From Acidimicrobiaceae bacterium (lineage in GTDB: Bacteria; Actinomycetota; Acidimicrobiia; Acidimicrobiales; RAAP-2), in the NCBI GenBank assembly GCA_003133665.1, contig PKYK01000061.1, forward strand, positions 1 through 42,456: DNA of 42,456 nucleotides. Reading direction: 5' to 3'. The position numbers and the translations under genes are program-made. Below the pieces are notes generated by a model that worked only from the letters and a program-made list of their open reading frames with translations, was not told the origin of the DNA and searched no databases. The first letter of the stretch is position 1, and the number at the start of each line of letters is the position of its first letter. Of the stretch, positions 18,946 to 26,265 are shown in pieces.

Positions 18946-20891
18946 GTGCGACCTACGACAACGGACGGCCACTCGGCCGACTCACCATCCACGATGACGC
19001 ACAGCAAATGATCGATCGCGCGCACGAGGAGGGCATCGAGACCGTCTGGGATCGGCTGCGCGCCCAAGAGCCTCAGTGCGGCTACTGCCAACTGGGCCTG
19101 AGTTGCCGCAACTGCGCGATGGGGCCGTGTCGAATCGACCCGTTCGGGGAGGGACCGCGCAAGGGGGTCTGCGGCGCCGACGGCGACGTCATCGTGGCTC
19201 GCAACCTCGGACGCACGATCGCCGCCGGCTCGTCGTCGCACTCGGACCACGGCCGCGACATTCTCGAAGTCTTCAGCGCCGCGGCCCACGGTGAGGCCAG
19301 CGGCTATCGGGTGACCGACGAGGCCAAGCTGCGCCGCATTGCCGGCGAAATCGGCATCAACACCGAGGGTCGCAGCACCAGCGAGGTCGCCGTTGATCTG
19401 GCGAACGAGTTGATGGCGAACTACGGGAGCGCCAAGGGCTCGCTCTCCTTCGTCGAACGCGTCCCGGCGCTGCGCCGCGAGAAGTGGACCGGGTTGGGCA
19501 TCACGCCGCGGGGCGTCGACCGCGAGAACGTAGAGATGATGCACCGCACCCACATGGGCGTCGATAACGACTACGTCAATCTCCTCCTTCACGCGCTGCG
19601 CACGAGTCTGTCCGATGGTTGGGGCGGTTCGATGATCGCTACCGAGCTCTCCGACATCATGTTCGGCACTCCGACGCCAGTCGTGTCCGAGGTGAATCTG
19701 GGCGTCTTGAGCACCGACCAGGTGAACATCGCAATGCACGGGCACAACCCGCTGCTCTCGGACGTGATCGTGGCCGCCGCCGAGGATCCCGAACTGGTTG
19801 CCCTGGCCCGCTCCTTTGGCGCCACGGGCATCAACATCGTCGGCCTCTGCTGCACGGGCAACGAGATGCTCATGCGAAAGGGCGTGCACATGGCGGGCAA
19901 CCACCTCATGCAGGAGTTGGTGTTGGTCACGGGCGCCCTCGAAGCGATGGTCGTGGACTACCAATGCATCATGCCGTCCGTCGTCGACGTGGCCAAGTGC
20001 TACCACACCAAGATCATCTCGACGTCGGACAAGGCGAAGTTTCCCGGCGCCACGCACGTCTCATTCGATCCTCACCACGGGGCCCAGATCGCCCGCGACA
20101 TCGTGCGGATGGCTGTCGAGGCCTACCCCAACCGCAACCACGAACGGGTACGGATTCCGGTCGCCCCCGTCCAGATGATGGGTGGATTCTCGGTGGAGGC
20201 GATTCTCGGCGCGCTCGGCGGCACCCCCCAGCCACTCATCGACGCAATCGTCGCGGGCACCATTCGCGGTGCGGTGGCCGTCGTGGGCTGCAACAACCCC
20301 AAGCTGCCCCAGGACCTCGAGCACATCGAGTTGACGCGCAAGCTGATCGAGAACGACATCCTCGTGCTCGTGACCGGATGCGCTGCCGTCGCCAACGGCA
20401 AGGCCGGCCAGATGATGCCCAGTTCCGCGGCGCTGGCTGGACCGGGGCTTCGATCGGTATGCGAGTCGCTCGGCATTCCTCCGGTGCTGCACATGGGTTC
20501 GTGCGTTGACAACAGTCGCATCATGCAACTGGCGGCGGCCCTCGCCAACGCCATCGGCGTCGACATCGACAGCCTGCCGCTTGCCGGTGCCGCGCCAGAG
20601 TGGTACTCGGAGAAGGCGGTGGCGATCGGCGCCTACGTGGTGGCGTCGGGAATCACGACGGTGCTCGGTGTTCAGCCGCCGATCTTCGGCAGCCAGAACG
20701 TGGTGAATCTGCTCGCCGGCGGCCTCGACGGAGTCGTCGGAGCCAAGTTCGCGGTCGAACCCGACCCCTACAAGGCGGCACTGCTCATTCGCCGTCACAT
20801 CGAGGCCAAGCGACAGGGTTTGGGACTGCCCTTCATCGCAGCCGACGAGATTCGTGACAACGAATCCATGGCGCAAACTGTCGGAGTCTGA
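18942..20891 (+). CDS. cooS: Anaerobic Ni-Fe carbon monoxide dehydrogenase CooS
   Basis: A 649-residue catalytic CODH. B-cluster Cys are 55, 58, 63 and 77. C-cluster ligands are present: HGHNP (266-270), Cys304 in GLCCTGNE, Cys342 in YQCIMP, Cys450 in VGCNNP, Cys480 in TGCA, Cys521 in GSCVDN, and the catalytic Lys558 in WYSEKA. Compared with the classic enzyme, the second D-cluster Cys is Ser54 but Cys49 lies at CX2C from Cys46. It oxidises CO to CO2, passing electrons to CooF. This is distinct from the Mo/Cu Cox enzyme common in aerobic actinobacteria. Overlaps cooF by four bases. Confidence 0.95.
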   Translation: MSATYDNGRPLGRLTIHDDAQQMIDRAHEEGIETVWDRLRAQEPQCGYCQLGLSCRNCAMGPCRIDPFGEGPRKGVCGADGDVIVARNLGRTIAAGSSSHSDHGRDILEVFSAAAHGEASGYRVTDEAKLRRIAGEIGINTEGRSTSEVAVDLANELMANYGSAKGSLSFVERVPALRREKWTGLGITPRGVDRENVEMMHRTHMGVDNDYVNLLLHALRTSLSDGWGGSMIATELSDIMFGTPTPVVSEVNLGVLSTDQVNIAMHGHNPLLSDVIVAAAEDPELVALARSFGATGINIVGLCCTGNEMLMRKGVHMAGNHLMQELVLVTGALEAMVVDYQCIMPSVVDVAKCYHTKIISTSDKAKFPGATHVSFDPHHGAQIARDIVRMAVEAYPNRNHERVRIPVAPVQMMGGFSVEAILGALGGTPQPLIDAIVAGTIRGAVAVVGCNNPKLPQDLEHIELTRKLIENDILVLVTGCAAVANGKAGQMMPSSAALAGPGLRSVCESLGIPPVLHMGSCVDNSRIMQLAAALANAIGVDIDSLPLAGAAPEWYSEKAVAIGAYVVASGITTVLGVQPPIFGSQNVVNLLAGGLDGVVGAKFAVEPDPYKAALLIRRHIEAKRQGLGLPFIAADEIRDNESMAQTVGV

Positions 20892-20895
20892 GACC

Positions 20896-21786
20896 ATGGC
20901 TGCAGCGAGCGTTGTCACCCAGTCTGCGTCGAGGCCCGCGCGTGATGACGGGGTTCGCGTCGTGGTCGTGGGCAAGGGCGGTGTCGGCAAGTCCACTCTG
21001 ACCGCAATGCTCGCTCGGACCATGGCTCGGCGAGGCGCCAGCGTTCTCGCGGTGGACGCCGACGAGCAACGCAACCTCGGCTCGACGCTCGGGCTCGACG
21101 CCGCGACGTTGGCGGCCATCGTGCCGCTCGCCGCCAACGCGGACTACGTGGAGGAGAAGACCGGCGCGCGACCCGGAGAGGGTGCCGGGGCGATGCTGCG
21201 CCTCAACCCCAACACGTCCGACGTCGTGGACCGTCTCTCCACTGAAGCGCCCGATGGCGTTCGGCTGCTGGTGATGGGAGGGGTCGCACGCGCCGGCGGC
21301 GGTTGCCTCTGTCCCGAGAACGCGCTGCTCGCCGCCGCCATCTCGAACATGCGCCTGCGTCGGGGCGAAGTGGTGCTGATGGACACCCACGCCGGAGTGG
21401 AGCACTTCGGCCGGGCGCTGGCGCGAGGGTTCGACCGGGCCCTCGTGGTCGTCGAACCCACGCTGAACTCGGTCCAGGTAGGTCTCGAGACGGCCCACCT
21501 GGCGAGGGACCTCGGAATCGGCACGATCGACCTCGTGGTGAACCAGTGCCGCAGCCGCAACGACCGGTCGCGGGCGCTGGGCCACGTCGAACGCCTGGGT
21601 GGATTCGGGTTCGACTCGATCAGCGAGATCGCGTTCGACGAGGTCGCGCTCACGGTCGAGCCCTCGATTGGCGAGCTGCTCGATGACTCGCTGCTGGCGG
21701 CGGGGGTGCGAGAGCTCTCGGACCTATTGCTCGGCACCCACTCGAATCAGGCCGAAGGTCTGGTTGCCGTGCTCGGAGCTGGCTGA
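20896..21786 (+). CDS. cooC: CODH nickel-insertion ATPase CooC
   Basis: A 296-residue MinD-type P-loop ATPase. The deviant Walker A is GKGGVGKST (26-34), with VDADEQRN (53-60) next. The CXC motif GGGCLCPENALL (Cys137, Cys139) matches the dimer-interface Ni/Zn-binding site of CooC. It delivers nickel to the C-cluster of CooS. It starts four bases after the cooS stop and overlaps the next gene by one base. About 19 poorly conserved residues precede the conserved domain, so a slightly later start is possible. Confidence 0.9.
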   Translation: MAAASVVTQSASRPARDDGVRVVVVGKGGVGKSTLTAMLARTMARRGASVLAVDADEQRNLGSTLGLDAATLAAIVPLAANADYVEEKTGARPGEGAGAMLRLNPNTSDVVDRLSTEAPDGVRLLVMGGVARAGGGCLCPENALLAAAISNMRLRRGEVVLMDTHAGVEHFGRALARGFDRALVVVEPTLNSVQVGLETAHLARDLGIGTIDLVVNQCRSRNDRSRALGHVERLGGFGFDSISEIAFDEVALTVEPSIGELLDDSLLAAGVRELSDLLLGTHSNQAEGLVAVLGAG

Positions 21787-23021
21787 TGCGCGCCGTGGTC
21801 ATCGGCACCGGCCCGGCGGGGATCACCGCCGCCGAGACGCTTCGACGTGAGGATCCGACCGGTTCAGTCGTGGCACTTTCGACTGATCCGCACGCGCCCT
21901 ACTCCCCCGCCTCGATGGCCGACCACTTCCTCACCGGGCGCGACGAGACGCTCTACTGGAAGGGCGAGGACGTGGCCCAGCGGCTCGGAATCGAGGAGCG
22001 TCGAGAGACGGTGGTCGTTGGAGTCGACGTGGACAACGACGAAGTCGTGCTGCGCGACGGCAATCGGATCCCCTACGAGGGCCTGGTCATCGCCTCGGGC
22101 AGCCGGCTGCACGCCCCCCTCGAGGGCGCGGATCTGCCCGGCGTGCTGGACTTCAAGTCACTTCGAATGGCCGAAGAGCTCGTGGGCCGGGTGCACCGGG
22201 GCGAGGCGCACACGGCGCTGATCGTCGGCAACGGCTTCATTGGCGTCGAACTGTCGCTGTTGCTGGCTGACCTGGGCGTCGACGTGACCATCATTGGCCG
22301 ACGACCCTGGGTCATGCCGCGAGTACTCGAGCCGGCGATCTCGGCCTTGGCGGAGGAGGGGCTGATCAATCGTGGCGTGAAACTGCGACTCGGCGTGGAG
22401 GCCTCGGCATTCGTCGGCGCGCCGAGCGTCAACGCAGTTCGTCTGGCCGACGGCCAACTGCTCGACGCCGATCTGATCATCGCGGCCACCGGCGTCAAGC
22501 CCCACGTTGAGTACCTCATCGACTCACCAATCACGACCGACTGGGGCGTCTGGGTGGACGACAGGCTCAGCACGTCGGTGCCCGGAATCGTCGCCGCCGG
22601 CGACGTGGCCGAAACGGCCGACTGGTTGTCCGGGAAGCGCTTCGTGCACGCCATCTTCCCCAACGCCGTCACCCAAGGCCGGATCGCGGCCAGCAACCTT
22701 CTCGGGGCCGATTTGACCTACGAAGGTGCGGAGTCGATGAACAGTCTGAAACACCTCGGCATCCCAATTGTCGCCATGGGCACCACGGAGGATCCCGATG
22801 ACGTCCTGCACTGGGTGTCGGAGTCGGCTCGTCGTTCGGTCTATCTGCGAAATGGAAAAATCATCGGTGCCCAGTTGGCTGGCGACATCCGTGCAGCTGG
22901 CGTCTACCGTTCGCTGATGCTGCGACGCGCGGACGTCACGTCGTTCGGTCGGGGCCTGGTGGAACCGGCGTTCGACTTCGCGAGCGTCTACTGGGATGCG
23001 CTCGCTTCGGTCTCGGCCTGA
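21786..23021 (+). CDS. CODH-associated FAD/NAD(P)-disulfide-type oxidoreductase
   Basis: A 411-residue Rossmann flavoprotein. FAD site GTGPAG is at residues 7-12; NAD(P) site VGNGFIGVELSLLLADLG near 151-168; the flavin-ribityl motif VPGIVAAGDVAE near 260-270; and ATGVKPHV before it. No redox-active CxxxxC dithiol is seen, so it belongs with NADH oxidase/ferredoxin-NAD reductase types. The ATG overlaps cooC (TGATG). In known cooS-cooF-nox clusters the flavoprotein accepts electrons from CooF and reduces NAD(P)+, which I infer here. Confidence 0.85.
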   Translation: MRAVVIGTGPAGITAAETLRREDPTGSVVALSTDPHAPYSPASMADHFLTGRDETLYWKGEDVAQRLGIEERRETVVVGVDVDNDEVVLRDGNRIPYEGLVIASGSRLHAPLEGADLPGVLDFKSLRMAEELVGRVHRGEAHTALIVGNGFIGVELSLLLADLGVDVTIIGRRPWVMPRVLEPAISALAEEGLINRGVKLRLGVEASAFVGAPSVNAVRLADGQLLDADLIIAATGVKPHVEYLIDSPITTDWGVWVDDRLSTSVPGIVAAGDVAETADWLSGKRFVHAIFPNAVTQGRIAASNLLGADLTYEGAESMNSLKHLGIPIVAMGTTEDPDDVLHWVSESARRSVYLRNGKIIGAQLAGDIRAAGVYRSLMLRRADVTSFGRGLVEPAFDFASVYWDALASVSA

Positions 23022-23087
23022 GCGGGACTCTCAAGGACGAGGAGCGGAGGGTCGCGCCGCCAGTGAAGAGTGTGACCCGACGAGACA

Positions 23088-23116
23088 CCGGTGCCGAAGC
23101 CCCCAACGGGGCACCG
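23088..23116. terminator. Hairpin after the coo operon (putative terminator)
   Basis: CGGTGCC (23088-23094) pairs with GGCACCG (23110-23116) around a loop containing CCCC. It lies 67 bases past the oxidoreductase stop. There is no T-run, so it may stabilise the mRNA end or act with Rho. Confidence 0.4.
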
Positions 23117-23120
23117 CGAG

Positions 23121-23140
23121 TGCGGGACCTTGGCCACTGG
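23121..23140. promoter_or_regulatory. DosR/DevR-like box upstream of the GNAT operon
   Basis: GGGACCTTGGCCAC (23124-23137) resembles the inner DosR box GGGACTWWAGTCCC at 10 of 14 positions. A candidate -10 (GATATG, 23164-23169) would put the box centre near -45 of the start of transcription. A nearby perfect palindrome GTGATATCAC (23140-23149) might be a second site. Confidence 0.35.
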
Positions 23141-23212
23141 TGATATCACTGGTTCGCGCCAATGATATGAAATGGATGAGACTCACCAAGGGCCGAGAGA
23201 ACGAGGAGTGCG

Positions 23213-23863
23213 ATGTCCGATTCGCCAGAACGTGAGCCTCTCGCCGACGAGGGGAGTCGCCCCAACAATCCTTCCTCGCGCGACTACCCGGACGATCTGG
23301 AGAGCGACATAGTCACCGCAACGGGTGCGCGACTTCACATGCGTCCGATCCGCCCGGATGACGCGAAGCGACTCATCAACTTTCACTCGCATCTCTCTCC
23401 CGATTCCGTCTACCGGCGGTACTTCTCCGTGCATCCCGAACTCTCTGCGAACGAGGTACGACATCTCACGGAGGTTGACTACGTAGACCGGCTGGCCCTC
23501 ATCGTCGAGGACGAGGGCAAACTGATCGGTGTTGGCCGCTACGACCGCATCCCCGGAACCAGCGATGCGGAGGTCGCCTTCATCGTCACCGATCAGTACC
23601 AGCATCAAGGCATCGGCACGATGCTGCTGCGACAGCTCGCGAAGGCAGCGTGGCCAACCGGCATTGCGACCTTCTCGGCCGAGACCCAGGCCGACAACCG
23701 GTTCATGATGGGGGTGTTTGCCGATTCGGGGTTCCCGGTCAGTGCGACCATGGACGAGGAGGTGATGAGCGTGCGCTTTCCGATCGCGCCCGTTGAGGGT
23801 GACCAGTCGGAGCGTGGGGGCCGGACCGACGACCGCAGCCAAGGGCGCGAAGACCGCGTCTGA
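23213..23863 (+). CDS. GNAT-family N-acetyltransferase
   Basis: A 216-residue protein with one GNAT domain, about residues 37-185. The acetyl-CoA-binding motif is QHQGIGTMLLRQLAKAA (Q/RxxGxG/A), and MRPIRPDDAKRLINFHSHLSPDSVYRRYF is the form seen in protein lysine acetyltransferases of the Pat type. The first 35 and last 30 residues are polar and disordered. There is no fused cNMP or CoA-ligase domain. ATG has GAGGAG upstream. It overlaps the HDAC-like gene (TGATG), suggesting an acetylate/deacetylate pair. Its substrate is unknown; Acs (27721-29691) is a reasonable candidate. Confidence 0.8.
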   Translation: MSDSPEREPLADEGSRPNNPSSRDYPDDLESDIVTATGARLHMRPIRPDDAKRLINFHSHLSPDSVYRRYFSVHPELSANEVRHLTEVDYVDRLALIVEDEGKLIGVGRYDRIPGTSDAEVAFIVTDQYQHQGIGTMLLRQLAKAAWPTGIATFSAETQADNRFMMGVFADSGFPVSATMDEEVMSVRFPIAPVEGDQSERGGRTDDRSQGREDRV

Positions 23864-24909
23864 TGTTGTTCCTCAACGGGCCGACCGATGACTCGGGTCA
23901 CGAAGAGCCGGGTCACCCCGAACGACCCGACCGGATCACCGCCGTGAAGGCGGGCGTCGACGACTTGCACCTGGGCAGCGATCTCGTGATCGTTCCGCAG
24001 TACTCGGCTACACGGGCCCAACTCTCCCGGGTCCACGAAGGCACCTACCTCGACCAATTGGGCGTGTTCTGCTACGAGGGCGGCGGCGATATCGACGAAG
24101 ACACGTACGCAACGTATGACTCGTGGTCGATCGCCCAGTACGCCGCGGGTGGGGGGCTCGCGGTCATCGACGCGTTGCGCCGATACAACGACGGAGTGGG
24201 ATTCATCGCCGCCCGCCCGCCCGGTCACCACGCGCTGCGAGATCGAGCCATGGGTTTCTGTCTGCTCAACAACGTCGCCGTGGCCGCCGCTTCGCTGACC
24301 AGCGAGGGCGAGCGCGTGCTGATTGTCGACTGGGATGTTCACCACGGCAACGGAACCCAGGCGATCTTCTGGAATGACCCGAACGTGCTGTACGTCTCGA
24401 CTCATGAGTGGCCCCTGTTCCCCGGGAGCGGGATCGCCCAGGAGGTCGGCGGTACGAACGCCCTGGGGCTGACGGTCAACCTCCCCCTGCCGCCCGGAGC
24501 CACGGGCGACATCGTGCGCAGAGCACTTGACGAAGTGGCGGCGCCGGTCATCGACGCTTTCGAACCCACCTGGGTGCTCGTGTCGGCCGGATTCGATGCC
24601 CACCGGGCCGATCCGATGGCCGATCTAGCCTTGTCGAGCGGTGACTTTGCGGCACTGGCCCGAACAGTCGCGGGATTCGCGCCGGGCCCGGGTCGGCTGG
24701 CCCTGTTCCTCGAGGGCGGCTACGACCTCGGGGCGCTGCGGTCTTCGGTCGCGGCGACGCTGAGTACGCTTCTGGGCAGCAGCTACCAGCCGAAATCGGC
24801 GACCACAGGCGGTCCGGGAGGCGACATGGTGAATCGGATGCGCGACGAGCGCCTCGTGGCACTGCGCCAAGCCCAAGAGGTGGCTTCTTCAGAGGAGCCC
24901 TCGCGATGA
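23863..24909 (+). CDS. Histone-deacetylase/acetoin-utilisation (AcuC)-type deacetylase
   Basis: A 348-residue zinc deacetylase of the HDAC superfamily. RPPGHHALRDRAMGFCLLNNVAVAA has the His-His dyad, DWDVHHGNGTQAIF and AGFDAHRADPMADL contribute the metal-binding Asp/His residues, and GGYDLGALRSSV is the C-terminal Gly-Gly-Tyr. It removes acyl groups from lysine or polyamines. ATG overlaps GNAT by one base and the stop overlaps the USP gene, so it is in one transcript. Whether proteins, acetoin metabolites or polyamines are its target cannot be read. Confidence 0.85.
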   Translation: MLFLNGPTDDSGHEEPGHPERPDRITAVKAGVDDLHLGSDLVIVPQYSATRAQLSRVHEGTYLDQLGVFCYEGGGDIDEDTYATYDSWSIAQYAAGGGLAVIDALRRYNDGVGFIAARPPGHHALRDRAMGFCLLNNVAVAAASLTSEGERVLIVDWDVHHGNGTQAIFWNDPNVLYVSTHEWPLFPGSGIAQEVGGTNALGLTVNLPLPPGATGDIVRRALDEVAAPVIDAFEPTWVLVSAGFDAHRADPMADLALSSGDFAALARTVAGFAPGPGRLALFLEGGYDLGALRSSVAATLSTLLGSSYQPKSATTGGPGGDMVNRMRDERLVALRQAQEVASSEEPSR

Positions 24910-25328
24910 CGGCGCTTCGGACGATCGCCGTGGGGTTCGATGGCTCGCCCGATGCCGACACCGCGGCGCGCTGGGCATTCGAGCTGGCCGTTCAGGTTGA
25001 CGCCGAGGTGATCCTCGTGCACGCCGTTGGCCTGATCGAGCACACGAAACGCCAGAGCGTCGTTGCCGTGCTTGAGGACTCCGTGCGCACGCTCATTGAT
25101 GAAGGCGGAATCGAACCCCCGAGGGTGCGACTGCACGTGGCCGACGGTGACGCGTGCTCGGTGCTCCTTCGCGCGACCGACGCACCCATCAACGCTGACC
25201 TGCTCGTAGTGGGCTCGCGAGGACAAGGTGCGCACGCGGGGATGTTGCTGGGCAGCACGAGTCTCGAATTGGCGGAACACTCGACGATTCCACTCGTGAT
25301 CGTTCCGGCCACACGCGACCCCGAGTGA
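24906..25328 (+). CDS. Universal stress protein (UspA family)
   Basis: A 140-residue single UspA domain. IAVGFDGSPDADTAARWAFELA opens the fold, and VVGSRGQGAHAGMLLGSTSLEL shows the ATP-binding GX2GX9G(S/T) motif near residues 99-115. Such proteins bind ATP and accumulate in stress, hypoxia or dormancy. Its ATG overlaps the HDAC-type gene stop (ATGA), making it the last gene of this three-gene operon. Confidence 0.88.
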   Translation: MTALRTIAVGFDGSPDADTAARWAFELAVQVDAEVILVHAVGLIEHTKRQSVVAVLEDSVRTLIDEGGIEPPRVRLHVADGDACSVLLRATDAPINADLLVVGSRGQGAHAGMLLGSTSLELAEHSTIPLVIVPATRDPE

Positions 25329-25466
25329 AGAGTTATTCCGGGCCGCGACAGTCTGCGGATGAGCGCCCGGCTCGCCGCTCCGGGGCTGTGCGAAAGTGAT
25401 CGAATGGTGTGTCGTTCGACCTCGATTCCCATCGGGCCAACTCGTCACTTCCCTGCGCGGACCCTG

Positions 25467-25991
25467 ATGACCGGCCTCTTCCTCGCCATTTCAACCTTCT
25501 TCGCTTCAGCTGGCATCTCGCCGGTCCACGCAAGCGCTGCTGCGCCGTCGGCCTCCTCGACGCTGAGGGCCGATGCGACGCCTTCGACTCGAGTCTCGGT
25601 CTGTCGAATCGACGAGAGGGTCGCTTCGCTCAGCGTTCGCCGAGACGCCCCGTCGAACCCGACGACTTTCTCATTCCCCGGAGTCGTTTCCGTCGTTCGT
25701 GCGAGCGACGCCCGCTCGGTGGCGCGAGCCCTCTGCGCCCTCCCACTGATGCCGAAGGGGGTCTTCCACTGTCCATCCGACATTGGTCCGACGTACTCAC
25801 TCCGTTTCAGAGCTCCGACGTACAGCGTCACTCTGGTCACTCTCGATCCGACCGGCTGCGAGGTGGTTCACGGTCTTCCGGGCATTCGGTGGGTCGCGAC
25901 GAGTCCGAGATTCTGGCGAATACTTGGCGACGCAATGCACCTTCATTTGGCCGCCCAGGCGACTTTTGCTGGTCACGTGACCAACGGTTAG
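25467..25991 (+). CDS. Predicted secreted protein of unknown function
   Basis: A 174-residue product starting MTGLFLAISTFFASAGISPV, which has a hydrophobic signal-peptide-like core and an Ala-rich cleavage region (VHASAAAPSASS). The mature part has four Cys, including two in the C-terminal half, and a closing segment IRWVATSPRFWRILGDAMHLH. I recall similar endings in small actinobacterial secreted hypotheticals. The start is uncertain: no good Shine-Dalgarno is visible, and earlier in-frame ATGs at 25359 and 25404 would mask the signal peptide. No function is proposed. 138 bases before it and 274 after hold no other ORF I trust. Confidence 0.55.
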   Translation: MTGLFLAISTFFASAGISPVHASAAAPSASSTLRADATPSTRVSVCRIDERVASLSVRRDAPSNPTTFSFPGVVSVVRASDARSVARALCALPLMPKGVFHCPSDIGPTYSLRFRAPTYSVTLVTLDPTGCEVVHGLPGIRWVATSPRFWRILGDAMHLHLAAQATFAGHVTNG

Positions 25992-26157
25992 CAGCGTGGA
26001 TGGCCAGCGCGCTGGTAGGTGACGACGGATGTCTTCAAGAGTCCGACGACCGGGCAGGGCTCGCAGGGATTCTGAGTCAACTGGGATTCGAGGCGATCCG
26101 GTGGCCTCGGCCGCACAATCCGAGGCCGCAGAGATCCGGTGACGGTCCCTCGCCCGG

Positions 26158-26163
26158 TAGAAT
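26158..26163 (+). promoter_or_regulatory. Candidate -10 box for the FAD oxidoreductase gene
   Basis: TAGAAT matches the -10 consensus and would start transcription near 26170, giving a leader of about 95 bases before the gene at 26266. No strong -35 is seen. Confidence 0.4.
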
Positions 26164-26175
26164 TGGACCCGTTAG

Positions 26176-26259
26176 GCCAGTTTGATCACTGGCGTTCGCG
26201 CTGATGGTGGGCGCGAAAAAGGCGGTAGCTAGAGAGGGTGAATCCAACCACTAGTTGGA
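26176..26259 (+). promoter_or_regulatory. Structured 5' leader with three perfect hairpins (candidate riboswitch or cis-RNA)
   Basis: Three perfect stems follow the TAGAAT box: GCCAGT/ACTGGC with loop TTGATC (26176-26193); TTCGCGC/GCGCGAA with a nine-base loop (26195-26217); and TCCAAC/GTTGGA with loop CACTA (26243-26259), ending six bases before the ATG. No Shine-Dalgarno is visible close to the ATG, so hairpin three may control ribosome access. I do not recognise a known riboswitch class. Confidence 0.5.
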
Positions 26260-26265
26260 CACTGT

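Noticed and set aside
26170..26265. Mini-ykkC (guanidine-II), glycine or TPP riboswitch
   Set aside because: The hairpin loops lack ACGR, and I see no glycine or TPP core motifs.
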